From Alcanivoracaceae bacterium (GTDB lineage: Bacteria; Pseudomonadota; Gammaproteobacteria; Pseudomonadales; Alcanivoracaceae): a stretch of 64,000 bases of DNA. Every line of letters begins with the position of its first letter. The first letter of the stretch is position 1. Under the pieces are notes generated by a model. The model saw only the letters and a program-made list of their open reading frames with translations, ran no database searches and was not told where the DNA came from. The translations under genes were made by a program, and so were the position numbers. Location of the stretch: assembly GCA_029210325.1 (NCBI GenBank), contig JARGPU010000001.1:506126-570125 (forward strand), in the 5' to 3' direction. Shown one piece after another: positions 29,048 to 37,984 of this stretch.

Positions 29048-30024
29048 AGACCGCTCTCCTGTCCGCTGATGGACATGGACATCACCGCCATGCGCACGGC
29101 GATACCGAAGGTGACCTGATGGAGAATCACCGAGCGTGGTCCGTCGGCCACTTCCGAGGCAATTTCCACGCCGCGATTAATCGGTCCTGGGTGCATGATA
29201 ATGGCATCTGGTTTAGCCGGACGCAGGCGCTCGTTGTTTAACCCATACAGGCGGTAGAACTCGCCTTCCGAGGGCAGCAGGGCGGAGTCCATGCGCTCTT
29301 TTTGCAGGCGCAGGGCAATCACCACATCCACATCGCGCAGGCCAGAGGCAAGATCAGTGTGGACGCTGACGCCGAGGCTTTCGATATCCGTCGGCAGCAG
29401 GGTTTTCGGAGCGATCACCCGGACTTCTTCGGCGCCGAGAATATTCAGTGCATGAATTTGCGAACGTGCCACCCGTGAGTGCAGCACATCGCCAATGATC
29501 GCTACCTTGAGTCCTTCAAAGCCGCCCTTGTAGTGACGGATGGTGTACATGTCGAGCATGGCCTGGGTAGGGTGCGCGTGGCGACCGTCACCGGCATTGA
29601 TCACTGCCACCTGTGGGGTGACATGGTTGGCGATAAAAAACGGCGCGCCGGAATCGGAGTGGCGCACGATAAACATGTCGCTGGCCATGGCTTCCAGGTT
29701 CCACAGCATGTCCATCAGCGTTTCACCCTTGCTGGTGGCGCTCTTGGCAATATCGATATTCAGGACATCCGCCGACAGCCGCTTGGCAGCCAGTTCAAAG
29801 GTGCTGCGGGTGCGGGTGCTGGGTTCAAAGAACAGGTTGACCACGGTCTTGCCACGTAGCAGCGGCACCTTCTTGATGGAGCGGCCGCCGACTTCGACAA
29901 AGCTGGCTGCGCCATCAAGGATTTCTTCAAGCAGGGAGCGGGGCAGGCCTTCGACGGAAAGGAAGTGCTTCAGCCGGCCATCGGCGGTGAGCTGGATATT
30001 CGCGGATGGCGGCGAGTGAATCAT
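29044..30024 (-). CDS. pyrB: Aspartate carbamoyltransferase catalytic subunit
   Basis: Condenses carbamoyl phosphate and aspartate in pyrimidine synthesis; 326 residues from ATG 30024, which overlaps the pyrR stop (ATGA). The carbamoyl-phosphate loop [13 protein letters not shown] is intact, as are the 80s loop region [10 protein letters not shown], the HPTQA motif and [10 protein letters not shown] near the C-terminus. It pairs with the downstream PyrC'. No pyrI regulatory-chain gene is present, as in class A ATCases. Confidence 0.96.
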   Translation of the reverse strand: MIHSPPSANIQLTADGRLKHFLSVEGLPRSLLEEILDGAASFVEVGGRSIKKVPLLRGKTVVNLFFEPSTRTRSTFELAAKRLSADVLNIDIAKSATSKGETLMDMLWNLEAMASDMFIVRHSDSGAPFFIANHVTPQVAVINAGDGRHAHPTQAMLDMYTIRHYKGGFEGLKVAIIGDVLHSRVARSQIHALNILGAEEVRVIAPKTLLPTDIESLGVSVHTDLASGLRDVDVVIALRLQKERMDSALLPSEGEFYRLYGLNNERLRPAKPDAIIMHPGPINRGVEIASEVADGPRSVILHQVTFGIAVRMAVMSMSISGQESGL

Positions 30025-30536
30025 GCAGGCGTCATCTCGATAATGTCCGCAGCGAGTGGTGCGGGTCCGCGTAATTCTACTCGCTGGTGGGGTGGTAATG
30101 CCAAGGTCTGGCCACAAATATCCGCACAGATTGGTAATTGTCGATGGCCGATATCAAACAGGGCGACCAAAACAATGGATGCGGGCCGGCCAAAATCGAA
30201 CAGTTCGTTCATGGCGGCGCGAATAGTTCGGCCAGTCATCAGTACGTCGTCCACCAGCACGATGTGAGTGCCCTCCACTTCAAATGGCAGCTGGCTGGGC
30301 TTGACGTTGGGGTGCAGACCGCGGTGGGTGAAGTCGTCCCGGTAGAAGCTGATATCCAGAGTGCCAAGCGGAATCTCATCGCTGAGGCGTTGTCGCAGCG
30401 CCTCAGCCACCCACACTCCGCCGGAGTGGATGCCGACCATGGCGAAGTCCTGAATGCCGCCTTGCTCCAGCCGCTGCCGCAGTGCGTCTGCCATGGTATC
30501 GAGGCGTTGATCAATATCGCTGCTGGTCCAGTTCAC
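30021..30536 (-). CDS. pyrR: Bifunctional pyrimidine regulatory protein/uracil phosphoribosyltransferase PyrR
   Basis: Phosphoribosyltransferase-fold protein of 171 residues, starting at GTG 30536 and overlapping the ruvX stop (GTGA). The PRPP-binding motif is [29 protein letters not shown] is conserved in PyrR. In Pseudomonas it is linked to pyrimidine control, while the RNA-binding role is known from Bacillus; which applies here is not visible. Confidence 0.93.
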   Translation of the reverse strand: MNWTSSDIDQRLDTMADALRQRLEQGGIQDFAMVGIHSGGVWVAEALRQRLSDEIPLGTLDISFYRDDFTHRGLHPNVKPSQLPFEVEGTHIVLVDDVLMTGRTIRAAMNELFDFGRPASIVLVALFDIGHRQLPICADICGQTLALPPHQRVELRGPAPLAADIIEMTPA

Positions 30537-30964
30537 GATTGCTCCTGAGGGGTAATTCCACCGTCGCGGAAATAGCTTTCAATCATCAGTACGGCGGCAA
30601 GACTGTCAACACGTGGGTCCGGGCCGCGCTTGTTGCGGCTACCAAGCTGGTCGCGAGCTTCACGGGTAGATAAACGCTCATCCACCATCCACACCGGCTT
30701 GCTGAAGCGACCATGCAGCTGCCGGGCGAAGCGTCGCGCACGGCTACTGGATTCGCTTTCACTGTCATCCATATTCAGCGGCAAACCGACAACAAAGCCG
30801 GACGGCTGCCATTCTTGCACCAGCTTTTCGATGGCGGGCCAGTCCGGCACACCATCACGGCTGGCAAGTGCCGTTAATGGATTGGCGGTGCCGGTCAGTG
30901 ATTGACCACAGGCTACACCAATCTTCTTGCTGCCATAGTCAAAGCCGAGCAGTGTCTCAGGCAT
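30533..30964 (-). CDS. ruvX: Holliday junction resolvase-like RuvX/YqgF
   Basis: RNase-H-fold protein of 143 residues that acts in 16S rRNA 5' processing in E. coli. I start it at ATG 30964, just inside the yqgE end; a GTG at 30976 would add four residues. [13 protein letters not shown] carries the first catalytic Asp, VGLPLNMD the middle block and DERLSTREA the second acidic site. It lies between yqgE and pyrR with overlaps on both sides. Confidence 0.94.
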   Translation of the reverse strand: MPETLLGFDYGSKKIGVACGQSLTGTANPLTALASRDGVPDWPAIEKLVQEWQPSGFVVGLPLNMDDSESESSSRARRFARQLHGRFSKPVWMVDERLSTREARDQLGSRNKRGPDPRVDSLAAVLMIESYFRDGGITPQEQS

Positions 30965-31517
30965 GGCCGGCGTCACCGCTTAGTAGGCGGATATCTACTC
31001 CGAGAGTATTTGCCGCCGCCTGCCAGCGCTCACTAATCGGCACTTCGAATAGGGTGGCAGCATCTGCCGGCACGCTTAGCCAGGCGTTATCCAGCATTTC
31101 CTGCTCCAGTTGGCCTGAGCCCCAGCCGGCATAGCCCAGCGCCGTCAGGCTGCGATTCGGTCCATTCCCGGCGGCGATCGCTTCGAGAATATCGCGCGAG
31201 GTGGTCAGATGCAGTCCTTCCATCAGTTGCTGGCTGGAGGTCCATTCCTCGGTGGTGCTCGGGTGCAGGATAAAGCCGGTTTCCGGGCGCATGGGCCCGC
31301 CCTGGACTACCTGATGGCGGCCAGCCAGCGGATCATGTTCGATGCTGAGGTCTTCCAGGATATCGTCCACGGTCAGCGACGAAGGGCGATTCACGGTCAG
31401 GCCCATGGCGCCTTCCGCACTGTGCTCAACCACCCAGATGACGCTGTGATGGAAGTTGGGATCAGCCAGTTGTGGCATGGCGATCAGGAAATGATTTTTC
31501 AGGCTTGGGTAACTCAT
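30957..31517 (-). CDS. yqgE: YqgE/AlgH family protein
   Basis: A 186-residue protein of the UPF0301 family. It opens with NHFLIAMPQLADPNFHHSVIW, followed by GAMGLTVNRPS and GGPMRPETGFILHP. In Pseudomonas AlgH is associated with alginate and virulence gene regulation, but its biochemical activity is unknown. The neighbouring ruvX is the conserved partner in most gammaproteobacteria. Confidence 0.94.
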   Translation of the reverse strand: MSYPSLKNHFLIAMPQLADPNFHHSVIWVVEHSAEGAMGLTVNRPSSLTVDDILEDLSIEHDPLAGRHQVVQGGPMRPETGFILHPSTTEEWTSSQQLMEGLHLTTSRDILEAIAAGNGPNRSLTALGYAGWGSGQLEQEMLDNAWLSVPADAATLFEVPISERWQAAANTLGVDIRLLSGDAGHA

Positions 31518-31568
31518 GGCATCAGTATTGGGGTGAAGCAGGCGAGGAACAAGTCGCGAGGCAAGAAT

Positions 31569-32444
31569 TCAGTGAGAAGTCAGCCGTTCGCGGGCGTCAA
31601 AGCGCCAGGTGCGGATGATCTCCAGGACATCCACATTGCGGCGCATTTCGTCTGGGAAGGGGGCAAACGGCGCGGCCAGGCGGACGCTCTGAATGGCGGC
31701 CTCATCCAGGAAGCGCTGCCCGGAAGACTGGGTTACCTCAATGTTCTGTACGGTGCCATTAGGCTTTAGCTGCACGGCTAGCCGGACATTGCCAAAGATG
31801 CTCTCGCTGAGCGCCTTTTGCGGGAAATTGCGGGTGCCGATTTCCTCCACCGCGCGGCGAAAGGAGTCCAGATACATGGCTTCGTAATGAGCCTTGGCGG
31901 ACACCGAGGTCAGGTGATGGACCCGTGGGCGTTTTGCATAGGCCTGTTTCTGAGCGTCCAGTCGAGCTTGCAGGCTGGCGATTTCCTTGCTTAACGCAGC
32001 TTCAGATTCCTGCTTTGACTTGGGTAGGGGAGTTGGCGGTGTCGGCTTGTCGATGGTGGCCGGTGCCTTGCGCGATGACACTCCCTGAGTGGTGATGATG
32101 ACTCGCTGGGTCGGCACCGGTGAGGGGTCCACGGTGGAGGGCGCCTGCAGATTTACCTGGGCGATATTCTGGCTATCAAATGGCGACTGCTCGGTGGTGG
32201 TCACTTCCCGTTTTTCGTCCAGATCCCCGGAGGCCTGCTGGTTGGCCTGGGCAAGAAAGTCGGCATCCTCCGGCTCGATGTCACTGAGTTGCTGGGCAAT
32301 GGTGATTTCGATGGTGCGGGCGCCCGGGGTTGGCTCGTCCGCGCCAAAGCCCAGACCAAGGATCAGTACGGCATGGAAGGCGAGCGCCAGAAACAGCATG
32401 AAGCTGAGTCGGTCGGCAGCACTGACGGGAGCGGCGGCAGCCAT
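31569..32444 (-). CDS. tonB: TonB-like energy transducer (TonB3 type)
   Basis: Inner-membrane anchored protein of 291 residues. A transmembrane helix covers about residues 14-34 (LSFMLFLALAFHAVLILGLG). A long Pro- and Gln-rich periplasmic spacer follows, then a TonB C-terminal domain from about residue 200 (GNVRLAVQLKPNGTVQNIEV, then FPDEMRRNVDVLEIIRTWRF). The position between gshB and yqgE next to pilG is that of tonB3 of Pseudomonas, which is linked to twitching motility. No exbB or exbD is adjacent. Confidence 0.88.
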   Translation of the reverse strand: MAAAAPVSAADRLSFMLFLALAFHAVLILGLGFGADEPTPGARTIEITIAQQLSDIEPEDADFLAQANQQASGDLDEKREVTTTEQSPFDSQNIAQVNLQAPSTVDPSPVPTQRVIITTQGVSSRKAPATIDKPTPPTPLPKSKQESEAALSKEIASLQARLDAQKQAYAKRPRVHHLTSVSAKAHYEAMYLDSFRRAVEEIGTRNFPQKALSESIFGNVRLAVQLKPNGTVQNIEVTQSSGQRFLDEAAIQSVRLAAPFAPFPDEMRRNVDVLEIIRTWRFDARERLTSH

Positions 32445-32446
32445 GG

Positions 32447-33397
32447 CTACTCCGCTAGCTGTTCGAGCAGGCAGTCGAATAACTGCCCGGCAATGTTCAG
32501 CCCGTAGATCTCATCCAGCTCGCGGATGCAGGTCGGGCTGGTGACGTTAATCTCGGTGAGGTAATCGCCGATGACATCAAGGCCGACGAAATACAGGCCC
32601 TTGGCCTTCAGTACCGGGCCCACTTGCTGGCAAATCCAGCGGTCGCGCTCGGTCAGCTCACGGCCCACGCCACTGCCGCCGGCTGCCAGATTGCCGCGTA
32701 GCTCGCCTTCTTTAGGCACTCGGGCCAGAGCGTAGGGTACTGGCTCGCCATTGATCATCAGGATGCGCTTATCACCCTGAACGATCTCCGGGATGTAGCG
32801 CTGGGCCATGATCGGGGTTTTGCCGTGCTGGGTCAGAACTTCGATAATCACGCTGATATTGGGGCTGTCCGCCGGCACCCGGAAGATGTTCGAGCCACCC
32901 ATGCCATCAAGGGGCTTCATCACCACGTCGCGCTGCTCAGAGACAAACGCCTTGAGCTGGTCGGCCCGGCTGGCTACCAGCGTCGGGCTGCAGCACTGGG
33001 GGAACTCCGTGGCAAACAGCTTTTCGTTGCAGTCGCGCACGCTTTGGGTGCGATTGACCACCAGTACGCCCTCACGCTCAGCCTTTTCCAGCAGGTAGGT
33101 GACGTAGATATAGTCGTTATTGAACGGGGGGTCCTGACGCATCAGCACCATATCCAGAGAGGCCAGATCCAGTTCTGTGCTGGCGCCCTTGTCGAACCAC
33201 TGCTCATTGTTGTCGGTTACATGCAGGTCCGCAGCCTGAGCAAAGGTCCGGCCTTCGCGTACGTAGAGGTCGCCGGGAGTCATATACAGCACCTGCCAGC
33301 CACGCCTGCGGGCTTCCAGCAGCATGGCGAAGGTGCTGTCCTTCCACGGTTTGATCTTTTCGATGGGGTCCATTACGACCCCGAGGCGGATTGTCAT
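32447..33397 (-). CDS. gshB: Glutathione synthetase
   Basis: ATP-grasp ligase joining gamma-glutamylcysteine and glycine; 316 residues from ATG 33397. VMDPIEKIKPWKDSTFAML is the N-terminal hallmark. KPLDGMGGSNIFRV is the glycine-rich ATP loop, and RELTERDRWICQQVGP with INVTSPTCIRELD ends the protein. The stop is 2 bp before the tonB start, so it heads the gshB-tonB-yqgE-ruvX-pyrR-pyrB-pyrC' operon. Confidence 0.96.
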   Translation of the reverse strand: MTIRLGVVMDPIEKIKPWKDSTFAMLLEARRRGWQVLYMTPGDLYVREGRTFAQAADLHVTDNNEQWFDKGASTELDLASLDMVLMRQDPPFNNDYIYVTYLLEKAEREGVLVVNRTQSVRDCNEKLFATEFPQCCSPTLVASRADQLKAFVSEQRDVVMKPLDGMGGSNIFRVPADSPNISVIIEVLTQHGKTPIMAQRYIPEIVQGDKRILMINGEPVPYALARVPKEGELRGNLAAGGSGVGRELTERDRWICQQVGPVLKAKGLYFVGLDVIGDYLTEINVTSPTCIRELDEIYGLNIAGQLFDCLLEQLAE

Positions 33398-33628
33398 TGC
33401 GGCTCCCTTGGCGGCGTGGACATGGTAGCAGTGCCGCTTCCTCGAGACACCATCCGTCAAAGGGCTTTTTTGCAGCCTTTATAAGGTGTTATAGATTGAA
33501 TGTGGAAACTGTGTTAAAACTCGGCACTGGACTAGGGAAAACATCGTACTAAATGATAAAAAATCCAAAAAATACGGTAAAACAATAAGTTAGGCCTCAT
33601 AACTGCGGACGGCTGAAGGCTGCAATCA

Positions 33629-34015
33629 ATGACTGAAGAAAACTTCCAGGATCTCAAGGTGATGGTCATCGACGACTCGAAGACCATCAGACGTACTGCT
33701 GAAACCCTGCTCAAAAAAGCCGGCTGTGAGGTAATCACTGCTACTGATGGTTTTGATGCATTGGCGAAGATCGCTGACACCAAACCCAATATTATTTTTG
33801 TCGACATCATGATGCCGCGTCTGGATGGTTATCAGACCTGTGCGCTGATCAAGAACAACAGCGCCTTTAAAAATACCCCGGTGATAATGCTGTCGTCTAA
33901 AGATGGTCTTTTTGACAAGGCCAAAGGGCGGATTGTTGGTTCGGATGAATATCTGACCAAGCCGTTCTCCAAAGAAGAATTGCTTGGCGCTATTCGCCAG
34001 CACGTTCAGATGTAA
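33629..34015 (+). CDS. pilG: Response regulator PilG (Pil-Chp)
   Basis: Stand-alone receiver domain of 128 residues. VMVIDDSKTIRRTAETLL is the acidic pocket, the phosphoacceptor is D59 in FVDIMMP, and the switch lysine lies in LTKPF. In Pseudomonas PilG promotes pilus extension and cAMP production. It is the first gene of the Pil-Chp operon, divergent from gshB across a 231-bp AT-rich gap. Confidence 0.93.
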   Translation: MTEENFQDLKVMVIDDSKTIRRTAETLLKKAGCEVITATDGFDALAKIADTKPNIIFVDIMMPRLDGYQTCALIKNNSAFKNTPVIMLSSKDGLFDKAKGRIVGSDEYLTKPFSKEELLGAIRQHVQM

Positions 34016-34060
34016 TTGCCATCTCGGTCATGTTGGTCGAGGGGAAGTGAGGATGCCGTT

Positions 34061-34429
34061 ATGGCGAAGATTTTGATTGTCGACGACTCTCCTACCGAAA
34101 CTTATAAGTTGCGGGAGATTCTCGAGCGCCATGGACATTCGGTTATTGAAGCGGTGAATGGGGCTGATGGCGTAGCTGTCGCGCGAGCCGAACTGCCAGA
34201 GCTGGTGTTGATGGATGTGGTGATGCCCGGGCTGAATGGTTTCCAGGCTACCCGGCAACTGACCAAGGGCTCTGACACAGCGCATATTCCGATCATTATC
34301 GTAACCACCAAGGATCAGGAAACTGACCGGGTGTGGGGGCAGCGTCAGGGCGCTAAAGATTATCTGACCAAGCCGGTCGACGAGGAAGTGCTGATGCGCA
34401 CCGTCGATCGGATGCTGGCGGAAGGGTAA
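34061..34429 (+). CDS. pilH: Response regulator PilH (Pil-Chp)
   Basis: Second stand-alone receiver of 122 residues from ATG 34061; the upstream in-frame codons from 34016 have no ribosome-binding site. ILIVDDSPTETYKLREIL, D52 in LMDVVMPG and LTKPVD are the receiver landmarks. QRQGAKDYLTKPVDEE is diagnostic of PilH. It counteracts PilG, favouring retraction. Confidence 0.94.
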   Translation: MAKILIVDDSPTETYKLREILERHGHSVIEAVNGADGVAVARAELPELVLMDVVMPGLNGFQATRQLTKGSDTAHIPIIIVTTKDQETDRVWGQRQGAKDYLTKPVDEEVLMRTVDRMLAEG

Positions 34430-34441
34430 GGGAGTGATGTT

Positions 34442-34987
34442 GTGAGTACTGCATCCGCGGCCTTTATCAAACTGGCGGATCTTTCTGCTCGCTGTCGTCA
34501 GCGGGCATGGCAGTTGCCGTCTCGCCAGGATGTAGTGCAGTACTGGAGTGGTATCGGCTTTTTGCTTGATGGTCGTCGCTATGTGGCGCCGTTGGAGCAG
34601 GTCTCCGAAATCCTTCAGCCGCCTTCCTACACGCGGGTGCCGGGTGTGCATCACTGGATGAAGGGCATCGCCAATGTACGCGGTCGCTTGATGGCAGTGA
34701 TGGATCTGACCGGCTTTCTCGAAAAGAGTACGCCGCTGCAGGATAAACGTCGCCGCTTGCTGGTGATTGATCAGGGCGATCTGTACACCGGTATAACGGT
34801 GGACGATGTATACGGCATGCAGCACTTTCCGGTAACCGGTTATACCGCTGATCCGGAAAATGCAGATGAAGCAGTGCGGCCCTTTTTACAGGGCGGTTAT
34901 GAAAAAGATGGAGAGATCTGGCAGGTGTTCAGTATTGAGCATCTCGCAGAGGATCCGAGGTTTCTGCAGGTTGCTCGTACGGGCTGA
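34442..34987 (+). CDS. pilI: CheW-like adaptor PilI
   Basis: CheW-domain scaffold of 181 residues that couples the receptor PilJ to the kinase ChpA. It starts at GTG 34442. The CheW pattern is visible in GIGFLLDGRRYVAPLEQV, the GVHHWMKGIANVRGRLMAVMDL block and the closing VDDVYGMQHFPV. The gene lies between pilH and pilJ as in Pseudomonas. Confidence 0.93.
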   Translation: MSTASAAFIKLADLSARCRQRAWQLPSRQDVVQYWSGIGFLLDGRRYVAPLEQVSEILQPPSYTRVPGVHHWMKGIANVRGRLMAVMDLTGFLEKSTPLQDKRRRLLVIDQGDLYTGITVDDVYGMQHFPVTGYTADPENADEAVRPFLQGGYEKDGEIWQVFSIEHLAEDPRFLQVARTG

Positions 34988-35041
34988 CGTTGCAGGGGAA
35001 CGGGTGAAACAACAAGAGCAAGGCAGGCCAGGAGCCACGTT

Positions 35042-37057
35042 ATGAATTTCAATCCGGGAGAGGTGTTCGCCAGATTGCGGGGAGGTGCCAGCGGTCCGCT
35101 GACGCTGGGTCTGTATGCGGGCGCAGCGATTGCTGTACTGCTGGCGGTATTCAATTTTAGTTATCTGGCGATTCAGGCCAACGTGGCCAAAGATAACATT
35201 ACCTATGCTTCTGAGCTGCGAGTCGTATCACAGCAGATCGCGAAAAACGCGCTGGAAGCGGCTGCGGGTAACGCCGAGGCTTTCGGGGAACTGGAAGCGG
35301 CCAAGACTACCTTCCAGGAAAGCTGGGATCAGGTTAGTGAGGCCAGCGTTGGCAATCCTGAGTTGCTTAGCCGTGTGGGTTTGCTCTGGGATGATGTGAA
35401 AGACAGCGCAAACATCATTCTGAGTGGTGAGGACACGGTACTCGATTTGCATGAAGTGGCAGCCACCCTGTCCCAGACCGTGCCGATGTTGCAGGCAGAG
35501 TATGAGGGTGTTGTCGACATTCTGATTATGGGGGAAGCGAATCCTGATCAGGTAGCCATTGCAGCCCGTCAGTCTCTGTTGGCAGAAAGAATTGTTCGAG
35601 CTATTGACCGAGTGCTCGCCGGTGGTGAGGGTGCGGTGCAGGCGGCTGACAGTTTCGGTCGTGATGCCAGTCAGTTTGGTCGAATCATGAATGGCATGAT
35701 CGAGGGTGATGACGCTCTTGGTATTGAGCGAATTGATGACCCGGAAGCGCTGGACTATCTGGCGGAAATTGCCTCGCTGTTCGACGAATTCGTTAACCAG
35801 TCTGTTGATGAAATTCTTGAGACCGCGCCGGAGCTGTTCCAGGTGCGTGCTGCGGCGGACAGCATCTTTGCTCGCTCGCAGGACCTGCTGCTTGAGTCCA
35901 CTAATCTGGCAGATGAATTCGAGCAGTCCACTGCCGGCGTTTTTCCATCGGTTCTGGCTGGTCTGATTTTCTCCGGTGTTGCGCTGGCTCTGTTTGTCAT
36001 CATCGTGCTGCAGCGTGTTACTGAAGATCGCAAGAAGAAAGATGAGCTGGAAGCAGAAAACCAGCGGAACCAGTCTGCTATTTTGCGTCTGCTTGATGAG
36101 CTAGGCGACCTCGCTGATGGTGACCTGACAGTACAGGCGACGGTAACCGAGGACTTCACCGGTGCTATCGCTGACTCCATCAACTTCTCCATTGACCAGC
36201 TGCGCTCTCTGGTACAAACCATTAACCAGACTGCGGTACAGGTGGCATCTGCTGCCCAGGAAACCCAGTCCACGGCTATGCATCTTGCCGAGGCGTCTGA
36301 GCATCAGGCGCAGGAAATTGCCGGTGCATCTGCCGCTGTGAACGAAATGGCGGTCTCCATTGACCAGGTATCTGCCAACGCTTCTGAGTCCGCCGCCGTT
36401 GCGGAACGAGCGGTAGCCATCGCCAACAAGGGCGCTGAAGTGGTACAGGCAACGATCCACGGCATGGACACCATTCGTGAACAGATTCAGGAAACCTCGA
36501 AACGTATCAAGCGTCTTGGTGAATCGTCACAGGAGATTGGTGACATCGTATCGCTGATTAACGACATTGCTGACCAGACCAACATTCTGGCTCTTAACGC
36601 GGCGATTCAGGCGTCTATGGCTGGTGAGGCAGGTCGAGGCTTCGCGGTTGTTGCGGACGAAGTACAGCGCCTTGCGGAACGTTCCGCTGCGGCAACCAAG
36701 CAGATTGAAACGCTGGTAAAAACCATTCAGACCGATACCAACGAAGCGGTTATCTCGATGGAACAAACCACCGCCGAGGTAGTAAAGGGTGCTCGCCTGG
36801 CCCAGGACGCGGGTGTCGCACTGGAAGAAATTGAGAACGTATCGAAAAACCTGGCTGACCTGATTCAGAACATCTCCAACGCTGCTCGTCAGCAGGCGGC
36901 TTCTGCCGGCCATATCTCCAATACCATGAACGTTATTCAGGAGATTACCTCGCAGACTTCGTCGGGCACCACGGCCACAGCGCGGTCGATTGGTAACCTC
37001 GCCGAGATGGCTCAGGAAATGCGTAATTCGGTAGCCGGTTTCCGCCTGCCGACTTAA
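35042..37057 (+). CDS. pilJ: Methyl-accepting chemotaxis protein PilJ
   Basis: Receptor of the Pil-Chp system, 671 residues. One transmembrane helix lies near residues 21-45 ([19 protein letters not shown]) and a second near 305-330 ([20 protein letters not shown]). They enclose a periplasmic PilJ sensor region. A HAMP-like segment and the signalling hairpin follow; the tip reads [20 protein letters not shown] and then [19 protein letters not shown]. The protein senses surface contact through pilus tension in Pseudomonas. Confidence 0.95.
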   Translation: MNFNPGEVFARLRGGASGPLTLGLYAGAAIAVLLAVFNFSYLAIQANVAKDNITYASELRVVSQQIAKNALEAAAGNAEAFGELEAAKTTFQESWDQVSEASVGNPELLSRVGLLWDDVKDSANIILSGEDTVLDLHEVAATLSQTVPMLQAEYEGVVDILIMGEANPDQVAIAARQSLLAERIVRAIDRVLAGGEGAVQAADSFGRDASQFGRIMNGMIEGDDALGIERIDDPEALDYLAEIASLFDEFVNQSVDEILETAPELFQVRAAADSIFARSQDLLLESTNLADEFEQSTAGVFPSVLAGLIFSGVALALFVIIVLQRVTEDRKKKDELEAENQRNQSAILRLLDELGDLADGDLTVQATVTEDFTGAIADSINFSIDQLRSLVQTINQTAVQVASAAQETQSTAMHLAEASEHQAQEIAGASAAVNEMAVSIDQVSANASESAAVAERAVAIANKGAEVVQATIHGMDTIREQIQETSKRIKRLGESSQEIGDIVSLINDIADQTNILALNAAIQASMAGEAGRGFAVVADEVQRLAERSAAATKQIETLVKTIQTDTNEAVISMEQTTAEVVKGARLAQDAGVALEEIENVSKNLADLIQNISNAARQQAASAGHISNTMNVIQEITSQTSSGTTATARSIGNLAEMAQEMRNSVAGFRLPT

Positions 37058-37072
37058 GTCGCAGGCTGAGCC

Positions 37073-37090
37073 GGTTCCGGAGTCGGAACC
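37073..37090 (+). promoter_or_regulatory. Hairpin presenting the pilK ribosome-binding site in its loop
   Basis: GGTTCC (37073-37078) and GGAACC (37085-37090) pair around the loop GGAGTC, whose GGAG is the likely Shine-Dalgarno, and the pilK ATG follows immediately at 37091. The stem is only 6 bp, so it may tune pilK translation or be incidental. Confidence 0.35.
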
Positions 37091-37972
37091 ATGATGTCGA
37101 GTGCTGCCGTGAAAGATCGCTGGTCGATCAAAAATACACCTGTCATGGAGCAGGAGCAGTTCGAGCTCTGGCAGGCGTTGCTGGAAGATCGTACTGGTAT
37201 GACTTTGAACCAGGAGCGCAAGACGTTTTTGGAGACCAGTCTTAATATTCGTATGCGCGAGCTCGGCATTGCCGATTACGACGTTTACTACGAGCAGCTG
37301 GTTGCCGGCACAACGGAATCGAAGGCAATGGAATGGTCGGTGCTGGTGGATCGCCTCACCGTTCAGGAAACCAGCTTTTTCCGGCACGAGAGTTCCTACG
37401 CTTTGGTGGAGGAATATGTCAGCAAATTCGCCGGGCGGCCAGGCAAGCAGTCGCTGGATGTCTGGAGTGTCGGTTGCTCAACGGGCGAAGAGCCGTACTC
37501 TCTGGCCATGCTGATCAACGAGATTTTTAGCGAAAAGAAGAGTCAGCATTTCTTCGGCATTACGGCAACGGATATTAGTTTGCCGACTCTCGGTAAGGCT
37601 CGCCGCGGCATCTATCCGGCCCGCCGAGTTGATCGAGTTGATGTCAGCATGCGGGGCAAATATTTTGAAAGCATCAGCGAACGCGAGTATCAAGTTGTAC
37701 CCTCGCTTCGTGACCGAATCTGTTTTGCGCGTCTCAATGTTCTTGAAATCAATAAGGCGCCAATGCAGGACATGGATCTGATTTTTTGTCAGAACATGCT
37801 GATTTATTTCAGACGCTGGAGAAAGCGTCAAATTGTTACGCACATGGCCGAGCGCCTTGCCCCGGGGGGCATGATGGTGCTTGGTCTTGGTGAGATTACC
37901 GACTGGAGTCACCCGGATCTTGAGCGGGTGCCATTTAAAGACACTCTGGCGTTTCGTCGGCGTCAGGGTTGA
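37091..37972 (+). CDS. pilK: CheR-type methyltransferase PilK
   Basis: Protein-glutamate methyltransferase that modifies PilJ; 293 residues. The SAM-binding region contains DVWSVGCSTGEEPYSLAML, and ITATDISLPTLGKARRGIY with LIFCQNMLIYFRR is the rest of the CheR core. The start is one of two tandem ATGs (37091 or 37094). It is 33 bp after pilJ and 12 bp before chpA. Confidence 0.92.
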   Translation: MMSSAAVKDRWSIKNTPVMEQEQFELWQALLEDRTGMTLNQERKTFLETSLNIRMRELGIADYDVYYEQLVAGTTESKAMEWSVLVDRLTVQETSFFRHESSYALVEEYVSKFAGRPGKQSLDVWSVGCSTGEEPYSLAMLINEIFSEKKSQHFFGITATDISLPTLGKARRGIYPARRVDRVDVSMRGKYFESISEREYQVVPSLRDRICFARLNVLEINKAPMQDMDLIFCQNMLIYFRRWRKRQIVTHMAERLAPGGMMVLGLGEITDWSHPDLERVPFKDTLAFRRRQG

Positions 37973-37984
37973 TCGGGAGCGGAC

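Noticed and set aside
36527-37387. Minus-strand open frame opposite pilJ/pilK
   Set aside because: Overlaps two clearly coding genes and resembles no protein family.
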